From assembly GCF_041052385.1 (NCBI RefSeq), contig NZ_CP163439.1, positions 10,219,001 to 10,283,000 on the forward strand: a stretch of 64,000 bases of DNA, given 5' to 3'. The DNA is from Streptomyces sp. R28. GTDB taxonomy: Bacteria; Actinomycetota; Actinomycetes; Streptomycetales; Streptomycetaceae. Shown here piece after piece: positions 44,887-53,262 of the stretch (position 1 is its first letter; every line of letters begins with the position of its first letter). A program made the position numbers and the translations under genes. Below the pieces are notes generated by a model. That model searched no databases, was not told where the DNA came from, and worked only from the letters and a program-made list of their open reading frames with translations.

Positions 44887-44957
44887 GGTTTCGCCGGTGG
44901 CGGGAACGGTACTCGCGGGGCTCACGAACGACCTTGGACGACGCGAGGAGGTGCACC

Positions 44958-45197
44958 ATGGCCGACGACCGTCGCGCTGCGCAGGACAGGACCGGCGAGC
45001 CCGTGCCGCGGGATCTGCCGGACCAGCAGGCGAACCCGGGGGAGGACCCGTGGGAGGTGCCCGTCGAGCCGGCGGACGACAGCACCGAAGCGGACGACGT
45101 CCCCGACACCGACGAGGCGGGCACGGGCCGACAGGGCGCGGCCCGGTCGGGCACCGGCCACACGGAACATCCGGTGCCTGAGGAGCCGTCCGGCTGA
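44958..45197 (+). CDS. Small acidic, probably disordered protein
   Basis: A 79-residue hydrophilic protein rich in Asp, Glu, Pro and Gly, with no hydrophobic core, signal or recognised domain. ATG 44958 has GGAGG correctly spaced upstream (GAGGAGGTGCACC). Codon third positions are GC-rich. It may be cotranscribed with the ROK gene 72 bases upstream. Function unknown. Confidence 0.6.
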   Translation: MADDRRAAQDRTGEPVPRDLPDQQANPGEDPWEVPVEPADDSTEADDVPDTDEAGTGRQGAARSGTGHTEHPVPEEPSG

Positions 45198-45263
45198 GAC
45201 AGGCCCTCGCCGAGCCGGGGCCTGTGGGCGTTGAGTCGGGTCCCCTGGTGGGCAGGGCGCAGG

Positions 45264-46292
45264 TCAGCCCACTTTGCGGCCCCGCATCGGCTCCGTCGGT
45301 GCACCCTCGCCGCGCTGCATGCCCTGCAAGAACTCCTCCAGCACCTCGGGCGCAGTGCGCTGCGGGCGCCAGCCCAGTTCGGTACGCGCGCGTGTGCAGT
45401 TCATCAGCGGCAGCCCGAGCACCGCGTCGAAGAGGTGCGGGGAGGCGGGCAGCAGGTGCAGCCCCCACGCGGCGGCGATCGCCGAGCGGGCCGCCGTACG
45501 GTGAACCCGGACCGGGCGGGCGCCGAGCATCTCACCGAGCAGAGCCGCGTCGACCGGCGGGTCGGCAGCGAGGTTGAACGCGCCGCGGACGTCGGACTTC
45601 ACGGCCAGCTGATACGCCGAGGCCGCGTCGTCCGTGTGCAGCGCCTGCACCCGCAGCCCTGGAATGTCGGGCAGGAACGGCAGCAGCTCCGGGCGCGCCA
45701 GCGGCCCCGGCAGGAAGCGGCCGCCGAAGATCCGGCGCTGCTCGCTCGCCGACTCCCGCTTGAACAGGAACGCCGGCCGCATCCGCACCACGCGCACCCT
45801 GGGGTGGGACCGGTCGAAGGTGTCCAGCGCCCGCTCCAGATAGGCCTTCTCCCGGCAGTACGCGGCGTCGGGCCAGCCGTGTGTCGGCCACGACTCGTCC
45901 ACGGCGTGGTCCTTCGGCCCCGGCGAGTACGCGCCGACCGACGACGCGTGCACCAGCGTCGGGACCCGCGCCGCGGCCACCGCGTCGAAGACCTGAATAC
46001 TGCCCAGCACGTTCGTCCGCCAGGTCACGGCCGGATCGTGGGTGGGCTGGAACGCCCAGGCCAGATGGATGACGGCGTCGGCACCCCCGAACATGCTCGC
46101 AAGATCGCCCTGCTCGGACGCCAGGTCGACCGACGCCCAGTCCGTCTTGGGCGGCGACCAGTCGGGCATCCGGCGGGCCAGCCCCAGCACGGAGCCGACC
46201 TCCGGATCCTCCGACAGGAGACGCACCACGCTCGTACCGACATTGCCCGTGGCGCCGGTGACCACGATCCTGCGGGCCGCTTCGCTGCTCAC
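45264..46292 (-). CDS. NAD(P)-dependent epimerase/dehydratase-like protein
   Basis: A 342-residue extended-SDR protein. The Rossmann motif is VVTGATGNVGTSVVRLL near the N terminus. The region HASSVGAY and the downstream YCREK tyrosine-lysine pair give a catalytic layout like nucleoside-sugar epimerases. Substrate prediction is not possible. The GTG start at 46292 has GGGAGGAG upstream. The next gene upstream on the same strand is a classical SDR, and they probably form a small operon. Confidence 0.87.
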   Translation of the reverse strand: MSSEAARRIVVTGATGNVGTSVVRLLSEDPEVGSVLGLARRMPDWSPPKTDWASVDLASEQGDLASMFGGADAVIHLAWAFQPTHDPAVTWRTNVLGSIQVFDAVAAARVPTLVHASSVGAYSPGPKDHAVDESWPTHGWPDAAYCREKAYLERALDTFDRSHPRVRVVRMRPAFLFKRESASEQRRIFGGRFLPGPLARPELLPFLPDIPGLRVQALHTDDAASAYQLAVKSDVRGAFNLAADPPVDAALLGEMLGARPVRVHRTAARSAIAAAWGLHLLPASPHLFDAVLGLPLMNCTRARTELGWRPQRTAPEVLEEFLQGMQRGEGAPTEPMRGRKVG

Positions 46293-46365
46293 CTGCGGCT
46301 CCTCCCGAAGAGGGGACGGGAGTCCCGAGTACCCGCCCGCGGTGCCCGCACGCGCCGGGCCCGCG

Positions 46366-47328
46366 CTACGCGGCGAACGCGTTCACACCCGTGAGCTGGG
46401 CCGACAGCGTCCACAGACGCGCCGCCTGCTCCGGGTCGACCGCCCAGTCCTTCACGCCGGCGCGCTCGCCGTCGGCCGGCGCGGGCTCGGCGATGTCGCA
46501 GTCCTCCAGGTAGACGCCGCCCATGCCGGTCAGCTGCGGTGAGGTCGCGGCCCACACCTGGGTCGCGGCGCCCTGCTCTGGCGTCTTGAAGCCGTCCTGC
46601 GGGATCGGGTCGCCGTTCTCGTCGATCCAGCCGTGGGCCACCATCTCCTCCTTGGGCAGATGCCGCTGGAGAGGCGTGAGGATGCCGCCGGGATGGAGCG
46701 CGAACGCCCGGACGCCGCGGTCCGCCGCGAGCCGGTCGAGATGGACGGCGAACAGGACGTTGGCGGTCTTGGCCTGCCCGTAGGCCTGCCACTTGTCGTA
46801 GCCCTGCTGCCAGTGCAGGTCGTCCCAGCGGATGCCGGAGAAGTGGTGGCCGCGCGAGGACACGGACACCACGCGGGCGCCCCCGGGCTCGATCGCCGGC
46901 CACAGGCGGTTGACCAGGGCGAAGTGACCGAGGTGGTTGGTCGCGAACTGCGCCTCCCAGCCGGGCCCCACCCGGGTTTCCGGGCAGGCCATGATCCCGG
47001 CGTTGTCGATCATGAAGTCGACCGTGCGACCCGAGTCGAGGAACCGCTCGGCGAAGGCGCGCACGCTCTCCAGGTCCCCGAGGTCGAGCGCGTCGACCTC
47101 CACGCCGTCCAGGCCCTGGAGAGCTTCGCGCGCGGTGTCCGGACGGCGGGCGGGCACGACGACCCGGGCGCCGGCCTTGGCGAGGGCACGCGTGGTCTCC
47201 AGGCCGATTCCCGAGTAACCGCCGGTGACGATCGCGAGCTTGCCGGACAAATCGATGGAGCTGAGGACGTCGTCGGCGGTGCTGTGGGCGCCGAACCCCG
47301 AACCGATCTTGTGCTGTGCAGTGCTCAT
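46366..47328 (-). CDS. Short-chain dehydrogenase (retinol-dehydrogenase-like)
   Basis: A 320-residue SDR with cofactor motif VTGGYSGIGLETTRALAKAG, NNAGIMACP (an NNAG variant reading DNAGIM) and the catalytic YGQAKTANVLFAV segment. The C-terminal extension is longer than in classical SDRs and resembles the WW-domain oxidoreductase/retinol-dehydrogenase branch. ATG 47328 starts it; longer frames cross the structured intergenic region and are rejected. An upstream terminator and structured element at 47396-47554 could affect its expression. Confidence 0.88.
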   Translation of the reverse strand: MSTAQHKIGSGFGAHSTADDVLSSIDLSGKLAIVTGGYSGIGLETTRALAKAGARVVVPARRPDTAREALQGLDGVEVDALDLGDLESVRAFAERFLDSGRTVDFMIDNAGIMACPETRVGPGWEAQFATNHLGHFALVNRLWPAIEPGGARVVSVSSRGHHFSGIRWDDLHWQQGYDKWQAYGQAKTANVLFAVHLDRLAADRGVRAFALHPGGILTPLQRHLPKEEMVAHGWIDENGDPIPQDGFKTPEQGAATQVWAATSPQLTGMGGVYLEDCDIAEPAPADGERAGVKDWAVDPEQAARLWTLSAQLTGVNAFAA

Positions 47329-47395
47329 GTCCGGAACGCTATGAATTGGAGCGCACTCGAAGTCAAGCCGACCCGTCGGGGTGCGCCCGTACAGG

Positions 47396-47433
47396 AGAAA
47401 GCCCCGACCGGACGGGGGAGTGCCGGTCGGGGC
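47396..47433 (-). terminator. Intrinsic terminator on the minus strand
   Basis: GCCCCGACCGG and CCGGTCGGGGC form a perfect 11-bp stem with an 11-base loop (47401-47433). On the minus strand it is followed by TTTCTCC. It would end leftward transcripts from the structured element and the FUSC gene, about 70 bases before the SDR start. Confidence 0.75.
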
Positions 47434-47441
47434 GGTCAGGG

Positions 47442-47554
47442 GTGGGTGCGGATGGCGGTCGCCTCTCGGCGAAAGGCTCCACAGGGCTTCAGCCGAACGA
47501 TCGTCCCTGTGGGCAAAAGGTGAGGCCCGGGGACACTGTCCCATCCGCACCCAC
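47442..47554 (-). ncRNA. Candidate structured RNA
   Basis: GTGGGTGCGGATGG (47442-47455) pairs perfectly with CCATCCGCACCCAC (47541-47554), closing an 85-base interior. Inside are a perfect 8-bp stem (CCACAGGG 47479 with CCCTGTGG 47505, 18-base loop) and a 5-bp stem (GCCTC 47461 with GAGGC 47522). A possible pseudoknot pairs TCGGC with GCCGA in that loop. The minus strand is favoured because an intrinsic terminator follows at 47433-47396. I do not recognise an Rfam class. It may be a small RNA, a 3' UTR element of the FUSC gene, or a leader of the SDR gene. Confidence 0.6.
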
Positions 47555-47617
47555 GCGTTGTTCAACGGGCAACGACCTTTCGGTGTTCCGGGAGAGGCGA
47601 TGTGAGGGTGATCTGCC

Positions 47618-48849
47618 TCACCGCCGCTGACCTGCCGGAACGGTCTCGCTCCACACGTTCTCCGCCTGCAACAGCAGGGTCCCGAGAACCGTCGTCCGGG
47701 CCGCCGCCTGCCCGGCGTGCTCCCGCAGCCAGTCCTGCAACTCCTGGTGCAGCCGAAGCATCGCGGCCTCGGCCCGGCCGTCCGCACCGGCGTCACCGCC
47801 GGCCCCCAGCACCCGACGGCTCTCCACATGGCAGGCGTCGCCGATCTGCTCCAGCAGCCGCGCGTACGCCCGCAGCGCCGGCCCGTCGGGCGGGAGTGGC
47901 GTGCGGCCTTCGTCGGCCGCGACGGCGAGGGTCCGGGTGAGGGCCCTGATGTGCCCGGTGACCCGGCTCCAGCGTTCGTCCTCCTCCTCCGGCGGTGCCG
48001 GCAGGGGAGGGCGCCGGACGCCGCGCAGCGGTCCGGCGGTCAGCCGCAGGCTCTCCCGGCTCCAGCCACGCGCGGACCGCAGCGCCTCCAGCCGGCGCTC
48101 CAGGCGCGCCGACGCACTCGACCAGCCTGCCGCGCTCTGTGTGTTCCACTCCGTGTCCCGCAGGTCCCCGGCCACGGTGTGCAGGAGGTCCCCCGCCTCC
48201 TGGGCCAGCGCCGCGAGGTTCTCCCGTACGTCCCGCAGATGGATCGGCGGCAGCACGAGCGCGTTGACGGCCACCCCGATCACCGCGCCGAGAGCCGCCT
48301 GCCCCACCCGGTGCCCGACCGCGGACGCCCCGGCGGCGCCCGTGGCGAGGGTGAACAGCGCGGTGGTCGCACCGAAGACCCCCTGGTCGCCGAAGCGCCG
48401 CCAGTTGGCCAGCAGCATCAGCAGGGGTACCGACAGGGCCAGCGCGCCCAGGGTGCTGCCGGTGACCGCCAGCGCGGCCGACGCCAGCACGGTCCCGGCG
48501 CAGATCGCCGCGAACTGCTGCGCGGCCCGCAGCAGCGAGCTGTACACGGTGGCCTGCACCAGGATCAGCGCGACCCAGGACGCCATCAGGGCCATCGGAT
48601 CGCCCAGCCACACGCTGCCCACGAGCCAGGCGAGCAGTGCCGCGCCGCCGCCTTGAGCGACTGCACGACCAGGTCCCGCTCCCGTCCCGGCCCACGCCAG
48701 GCGGCCCCGGCGGCCCTGCCGACGGAACCCGCTTCCCGCCGTAGCGCGTCGGTCACACCGGCACGCCCGAGCGCCCGCTGTCGTACCGATTCCACAGCCC
48801 GGGTGCCCGGGCCCGCAGGCCGCCGCACCCCATCGGTCACACGGGTCAT
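47618..48849 (-). pseudogene. Frameshifted FUSC-family membrane protein
   Basis: The N-terminal part, starting at ATG 48849 (MTRVTDGVRRPAG, with GRERDLVVQSLKAA), lies in one frame. The membrane helices, from LLAWLVGSVWLGDPMALMAS through QATVYSSLLRAAQQF, and the cytoplasmic helical domain lie in another. Restoring one base in the GCG-repeat around 48641-48652 gives a continuous 410-residue FUSC protein. The start overlaps the HAD gene stop by four bases (48846-48849). A single-base deletion in a GC-rich repeat could be a sequencing error or a true mutation. Without it the protein resembles the intact FUSC gene at 35005. Confidence 0.8.
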
Positions 48850-49535
48850 CCGCTGTGCGTGTCCGCGCCGCCCGGCACGTCGGCCAGGGGGCTGTCCGCC
48901 AGGGCTGCCAGCAGGTGGGCCGGATCCTCGTAGACCGCCTGCGCGCCCGCGTCCAGCAGGTCGGCGCGGGGGATGCCGCCGCACAGGACGCCCACACAGC
49001 GCACACCGGCCTGAGTGCCGGCCCGCATGTCCCACACGGTGTCGCCGACGAAGACCGCGCGCTCGGCGGGCACCCCGGCCAGTTCCAGGGCGTGCTCGAC
49101 GGGCTCCGGTGCGGGCTTGCCCTCCTCGACGTCGTCGGCGCTCGCGGTGGCGGTGATCACGTCGTCCGCGGAGATCGCCCGACGCAGCGCGGACAGCTCC
49201 GCACCCCCGGCCGAGGTCGCGAGGACGACCCGCCAGCCGTTGCGGTCGAGGCGCCGCAGCAGCCGGCCCGCGTCCCGCAGCGGGGGCAGCCGGTCGAAGT
49301 ACTGGCCGTACAGGGCCTTGTGGGCGGCGCTCAGCTCGGCGTCCTGGTCCTTGTCCCGGTCGTCGCCGAGGAGGTGGGCGATCAGATCGGTGGAGCCGAG
49401 ACCGACGGCCCGGTGGACGGCGTGCATGGGCACCTGGTGTCCGGCCTGCCGGAAGGCCTCCCACCAGGTCGTGACGTGGAGGTGGTTGGTGTCGACGAGG
49501 GTTCCGTCGACGTCGAACACCGCCGCCCGTTCCAT
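48846..49535 (-). CDS. HAD-family phosphatase
   Basis: A 229-residue haloacid dehalogenase-type hydrolase, similar to phosphoglycolate phosphatase or beta-phosphoglucomutase. Motif I is FDVDGTLVDT with both aspartates, motif II is VLATSAGG, motif III lysine is in EEGKPAPEP, and motif IV is FVGDTVWDM. It acts on a small phosphorylated metabolite in the cytosol, identity unknown. ATG 49535 follows GGAAGGGG. Its stop overlaps the FUSC start, so the two genes are coupled. Confidence 0.9.
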   Translation of the reverse strand: MERAAVFDVDGTLVDTNHLHVTTWWEAFRQAGHQVPMHAVHRAVGLGSTDLIAHLLGDDRDKDQDAELSAAHKALYGQYFDRLPPLRDAGRLLRRLDRNGWRVVLATSAGGAELSALRRAISADDVITATASADDVEEGKPAPEPVEHALELAGVPAERAVFVGDTVWDMRAGTQAGVRCVGVLCGGIPRADLLDAGAQAVYEDPAHLLAALADSPLADVPGGADTHSG

Positions 49536-49591
49536 GTGTGTCGCCCCTTCCTGGTCTGGGCCGCTTCCGCTCCTGGCGCACGAGTACCACG

Positions 49592-50632
49592 TCAGGCGCC
49601 CGCCACTCGGGAAGGTGTCCGGCCCTCGTGGGTCCAGGCCAGCAGCTCGTCCCTGCTCCAAGTGGTGACCACCCGCTCGGCGGGCACCGCGCACTCCTTG
49701 GCCCGGGCACAGCCGTACCGCTGCCAGTCCAGCTGACCGGGCGCGTGCGCGTCGGTGTCGATGGCGAACAGGGTGCCCGCCGCCACGGCCAGGCGCAGCA
49801 GCCGCCGGGGCGGGTCGAGCCGCTCGGGCCGGCTGTTGATCTCCACCGCCGTCCCGGACTCGGCGCACGCGGCGAACACCTCGTCCGCGTCGAACTCCGA
49901 CTCGGGCCGCCCACGCCCGGTCACCAGCCTGCCGGTGCAGTGCCCCAGAACGTCCGCGTGCGGATCGCGTACGGCGGCGACCATGCGGCGGGTCATCGCG
50001 CGGGATTCCATGCGCAGCTTGGAGTGCACGGACACCACCACGACGTCGAGCCGCTGAAGCAGCTCGGGTTCCTGGTCGAGCGAGCCGTCCTCGAGGATGT
50101 CGCACTCGATGCCGGTGAGCAGCCGGAACGGCGCCCAGGTCGCGTTCAGCTCCGCCACCACGTCCAGCTGCTCGCGCAAGCGGTCGGCCGACAGCCCGCG
50201 GGCGACGGTCAGCCGCGGGGAGTGGTCGGTCAGCGCCGCCCACTCATGTCCGAGCTCGGCCGCCGTCCGCCCCATCTCCTCGATCGGGCTGCCGCCGTCG
50301 GACCAGTCGGAGTGCAGATGGCAGTCCCCGCGCAGCAGCTCCCACAGCTGCCGCCCGTTCTCAGGCGGTGCGGCAGCCGCGGACCTGCCCTCCAGGTCCG
50401 TCAGATAGCCGGGCACCTGACCGGCCAGCGCCTCGCGCACCACCTGGGCCGTCTTCGGACCGACGCCCCGGAGCGACTCCAGCGTCCCTGCCTCGGCCCG
50501 CGCCCGTACCTCGCCCTCGGGCAGCTCGGCCAGTACCCGGGCGGCCGTACGGAAGGCACGTACGCGATACGTCGGCGCCAGGGACCGCTCCAGCAGAAAG
50601 GCGATCCGGTTCAGCGCCTGGACGGGATCCAT
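49592..50632 (-). CDS. PHP-domain phosphoesterase with N-terminal helix-hairpin-helix
   Basis: A 346-residue protein resembling the ends of bacterial PolX DNA polymerases without the polymerase palm. The N-terminal region has an 8-kDa/helix-hairpin-helix-like segment (YRVRAFRTAARVLAELP, LRGVGPKTAQVVREAL). The C-terminal PHP domain has metal ligands in GDCHLHSDWSDGG, ALTDHS, VSVHSKLRM, GHCTGR and DTDAHAPGQ. PHP domains are metal-dependent nucleases or phosphatases, so DNA end-processing is a reasonable guess. ATG 50632 starts it after GGGGGAGGTGG. Confidence 0.87.
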   Translation of the reverse strand: MDPVQALNRIAFLLERSLAPTYRVRAFRTAARVLAELPEGEVRARAEAGTLESLRGVGPKTAQVVREALAGQVPGYLTDLEGRSAAAAPPENGRQLWELLRGDCHLHSDWSDGGSPIEEMGRTAAELGHEWAALTDHSPRLTVARGLSADRLREQLDVVAELNATWAPFRLLTGIECDILEDGSLDQEPELLQRLDVVVVSVHSKLRMESRAMTRRMVAAVRDPHADVLGHCTGRLVTGRGRPESEFDADEVFAACAESGTAVEINSRPERLDPPRRLLRLAVAAGTLFAIDTDAHAPGQLDWQRYGCARAKECAVPAERVVTTWSRDELLAWTHEGRTPSRVAGA

Positions 50633-50744
50633 CGCCACCTCCCCCTCCAGGGTTCCCCGGCGCCGGCGCCCCCGCACGGCGGCGGACGGAGGCGTGGACG
50701 ACCTGGAGGGGTCGTCGACGCGGATTGCGCTCTACGCTCGATGC

Positions 50745-50981
50745 ATGACCGAAATCGCGAGCCCGCACATTCCAAACCCGCGGATCATGGTGCTCGGGGT
50801 TCAGCCGGGCACGCCTCCTTTCCGCATCCTGGAGATCGACGGTGAGGTCGTCGGCCAGGCGAAGACCGTCACCGACGTCCTGGAGGCCGCCGCCGCCTTC
50901 GGCATCACGGTCCATGATCTGGATGACCCGGACGTGGTCCGCTGGGTCGGCGGAGACAAGTTCACCTGGCACCACCACTAG
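50745..50981 (+). CDS. Conserved small protein of unknown function
   Basis: A 78-residue protein with a mixed alpha/beta pattern (RIMVLGVQPGTPPFRILEID, then VTDVLEAAAAFGITVHDLDD) ending in FTWHHH. I recall similar small proteins in many Streptomyces genomes without assigned function. ATG 50745 starts it; the leader has GGAGG about 35 bases upstream, so the ribosome-binding site is weak. It is divergent from the PHP gene and convergent with the GH16 gene. Confidence 0.75.
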   Translation: MTEIASPHIPNPRIMVLGVQPGTPPFRILEIDGEVVGQAKTVTDVLEAAAAFGITVHDLDDPDVVRWVGGDKFTWHHH

Positions 50982-50990
50982 CCGGCCGGG

Positions 50991-52229
50991 TCAGCCGACC
51001 GTCCACTTCTGGTTGGCGCCGCCCGTGCAGGTCCATATCTGCAGCCGAGTGCCGTTGGCCGCGTTGTCGCCGGTCACATCGAGGCACTTGCCGGCCTGCG
51101 GGTTGACGATGTCGCGCGCCGCGGAGACCGCCCATCTCTGGTTGGGGCCGCCGGTGCAGTCCCACAGCTGGACCATCGAGCCGTCCGCGGTGCCGTTGCC
51201 CGTCACGTCCAGGCACTTGCCGAGCGCCCGGAGCGTTCCGTCGGCGCCGGCGGTCCACTGCTGGGCGGCGGAGCCGTTGCAGTCGTAGAGCTGTACGGGC
51301 GTGCCGTTGGCGGGGTTCGCCCCGGCCACGTCCACGCACTTCCCGGCCAGTCCCCTGATCGCGCCGCCGGTGGCAGGGTCGCCGGTCGTCACCGAGACGT
51401 GGTCCACGACCAGTTGCTGCGGAAAGACCGTGGATCCGTCCGGGTCGCCCGGCCAGTAGCCGCCGACCGCGAGGTTCAGGATCAGGAAGAACGGCTTGTC
51501 GAACACCCAGGTCCGTCCGCCCAGGTCGGCGGGTGTGCGCCGCTGGTAGACGTTCCCGTCCACGGACCAGGTGATCGAGTCGGGCGCCCAGTCGACGGCG
51601 AAGGTGTGGAAGGCGTCGGCGAAGGCCTGCCCGTTCGGGAGGGAGTAGGCGGCCCCTATGCCGCCCGACCCGGAGTAGCCGGGTCCGTGGATCGTGCCGT
51701 GCACGGTCGAGGGCTCGAAGCCGACGTTCTCCATGATGTCGATCTCGCCCGAGTCCGGCCAGTTCACCGGTGTGCCGAGCATCCAGAACGCGGGCCACAT
51801 GCCCTGCCCGCGCGGCACCTTCAGCCGCGCCTCGACGTGCCCGTACTGGGCGGTGAACTTCCCGGCGGTGTTCAGCCGGGCCGAGGTGTACTGACAAGTG
51901 CCGTACCAGCACTGGTAGTTGGCGGGGTTCTCGCGCCGGGCCGTGATCACCAGGTGGCCCTGGCCGTCCAGTGCCGCGTTCTTGTTGCCCGAGGTGTAGT
52001 ACTGCCGCTCGTGGTTGTTGACGTTGTCGCCGGTTTCGATCTGCCACTTCGACGGGTCGGCCGCGGCACCGGCGGGCCCGTCGAAGCTGTCGGAGAACGT
52101 CACCGCGGCGGCCGTGGCGTCCGGTGGTTCCGCCTGAGCGGGTCCGATCGCGGCGGACGCGACCAGGACGGCCGGCAAAGCGGCGAGGAGACACATGCGG
52201 AGCGGGCGTAGCAGGCGTGGGGCGGCCAT
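50991..52229 (-). CDS. Secreted GH16 beta-glucanase with ricin-type CBM13
   Basis: A 412-residue exported glycoside hydrolase. A Sec signal (about residues 1-33, ending AQA) precedes a GH16 domain with the catalytic GEIDIMENVG motif (E-x-D-x-x-E), most likely a beta-1,3-glucanase (laminarinase). The C-terminal 120 residues form a ricin-B/CBM13 trefoil with three QxW repeats (QQW, QRW, QKW) and repeated GKCLDV segments that bind glucan. ATG 52229 starts it. A predicted promoter and a DasR-like palindrome lie upstream at 52309-52354. It probably degrades fungal or plant glucan outside the cell. Confidence 0.92.
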   Translation of the reverse strand: MAAPRLLRPLRMCLLAALPAVLVASAAIGPAQAEPPDATAAAVTFSDSFDGPAGAAADPSKWQIETGDNVNNHERQYYTSGNKNAALDGQGHLVITARRENPANYQCWYGTCQYTSARLNTAGKFTAQYGHVEARLKVPRGQGMWPAFWMLGTPVNWPDSGEIDIMENVGFEPSTVHGTIHGPGYSGSGGIGAAYSLPNGQAFADAFHTFAVDWAPDSITWSVDGNVYQRRTPADLGGRTWVFDKPFFLILNLAVGGYWPGDPDGSTVFPQQLVVDHVSVTTGDPATGGAIRGLAGKCVDVAGANPANGTPVQLYDCNGSAAQQWTAGADGTLRALGKCLDVTGNGTADGSMVQLWDCTGGPNQRWAVSAARDIVNPQAGKCLDVTGDNAANGTRLQIWTCTGGANQKWTVG

Positions 52230-52308
52230 CGTGCTCCCTTCCGTACGGCGACCCGGTGGGCGGGTGCACCGAGCGAGGTGGGGGGAGGGGGGAAGGTGTC
52301 GCCACTTG

Positions 52309-52354
52309 ATTTAAGGAGTGAGGTAAGGGGCCGTCAATACTTTGGTACAGACCA
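52309..52354 (-). promoter_or_regulatory. GH16 promoter with dre-like palindrome
   Basis: On the minus strand, TTGACG (52332-52337) and TTAAAT (52309-52314) are 17 bases apart. Just upstream of the -35 box lies TGGTCTGTACCA (52343-52354), matching the DasR dre core TGGTCTAGACCA at 10 of 12 positions. Confidence 0.6.
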
Positions 52355-52432
52355 GAAGTCGAGCGTGTGCGATCGGCTCCGCCCGGCACGATTCGTCCGC
52401 CGCCGAAGTGTTCGGTTTCTAGGCTTCTCGCC

Positions 52433-53209
52433 ATGAACGCCGCACACCTCGGTGAGCTGCTCGCCGTCCTGGGCGCGGGCATCGCCGCCGGTGCCGTCAA
52501 CGCCGTCGTCGGCTCCGGGACGCTGATCACCTTTCCGGTCCTGCTCGCGACCGGCCTGCCGCCCGTCACCGCCACGGTCTCCAACGCGCTCGGCCTGATC
52601 CCGGGCTCGATCAGCGGAGCCATCGGGTACCGCGAAGAACTCCGCGGGCAGCGCCGGCGCATCGTGAAGTGGGGCGCCGGCGCCCTGCTCGGCGGACTCA
52701 CCGGCGCCACGCTGCTGCTGGCCCTGCCCGCCTCGGCGTTCGAACGGATCGTGCCGGCCTTGGTGGGACTCGCCCTCGTGCTGGTCGTTCTCCAACCGCT
52801 TCTCGCCAGGAAGGTGCGCAGCCGCCGCACCCGCAAGGGGCGAACCGTACGTCCTGACGGCGGCCCCCTGCTGCTCGTCGGACTGACCCTGGCCAGCGTC
52901 TACGGCGGCTACTTCTCCGCTGCCCAGGGCATCATCTACGTCGCCCTGATGGGCATGCTCCTCGACGACGGCCTGCAACGCCTCACCGCCGTCAAGAACG
53001 TGCTCGTCGCCGTGGTCAACTCCGTCGCCGCGCTGTTCTTCCTCGTCGTCGCGGACTTCGACTGGACGGCCGTAGCTCTTCTCGCGGTCGGATCCGCGGT
53101 CGGCGGCCATCTCGGCGCCACGACAGGCCGCCGCCTGCGCCCCTCCGTCCTGCGCACGCTCATCGTGGCGGTCGGCACGGTGGCCGTCGTCCAGTTGGTG
53201 CTGCGCTAG
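52433..53209 (+). CDS. TauE/SafE-type anion permease
   Basis: A 258-residue integral membrane protein of the sulfite exporter TauE/SafE family, with about eight hydrophobic segments. Family features include GAVNAVVGSGTLITFPVLLA near the N terminus and GGYFSAAQGIIYVALMG in the second half, an internal repeat typical of the fold. Members export or import sulfonates, sulfite or sulfoacetate. The substrate is unknown. ATG 52433 starts it. It is divergent from the GH16 gene. Confidence 0.88.
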   Translation: MNAAHLGELLAVLGAGIAAGAVNAVVGSGTLITFPVLLATGLPPVTATVSNALGLIPGSISGAIGYREELRGQRRRIVKWGAGALLGGLTGATLLLALPASAFERIVPALVGLALVLVVLQPLLARKVRSRRTRKGRTVRPDGGPLLLVGLTLASVYGGYFSAAQGIIYVALMGMLLDDGLQRLTAVKNVLVAVVNSVAALFFLVVADFDWTAVALLAVGSAVGGHLGATTGRRLRPSVLRTLIVAVGTVAVVQLVLR

Positions 53210-53262
53210 GGATGGCCGAGCGTGCGTGGCGGCGTTCCCTCCAACCACGCAAGGCTCGCCAA

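Noticed and set aside
47442..47554. Cobalamin, SRP, 6S or tmRNA assignment for the structured element
   Set aside because: It lacks the conserved boxes of these classes (for example the full B12 box or an SRP GNAR-type tip), and the length differs from 6S and tmRNA.
47396..47554. Classical terminator riboswitch for the SDR gene
   Set aside because: No antiterminator pairing between the element's stem strands and the terminator arm was found, so the switch model is not supported.
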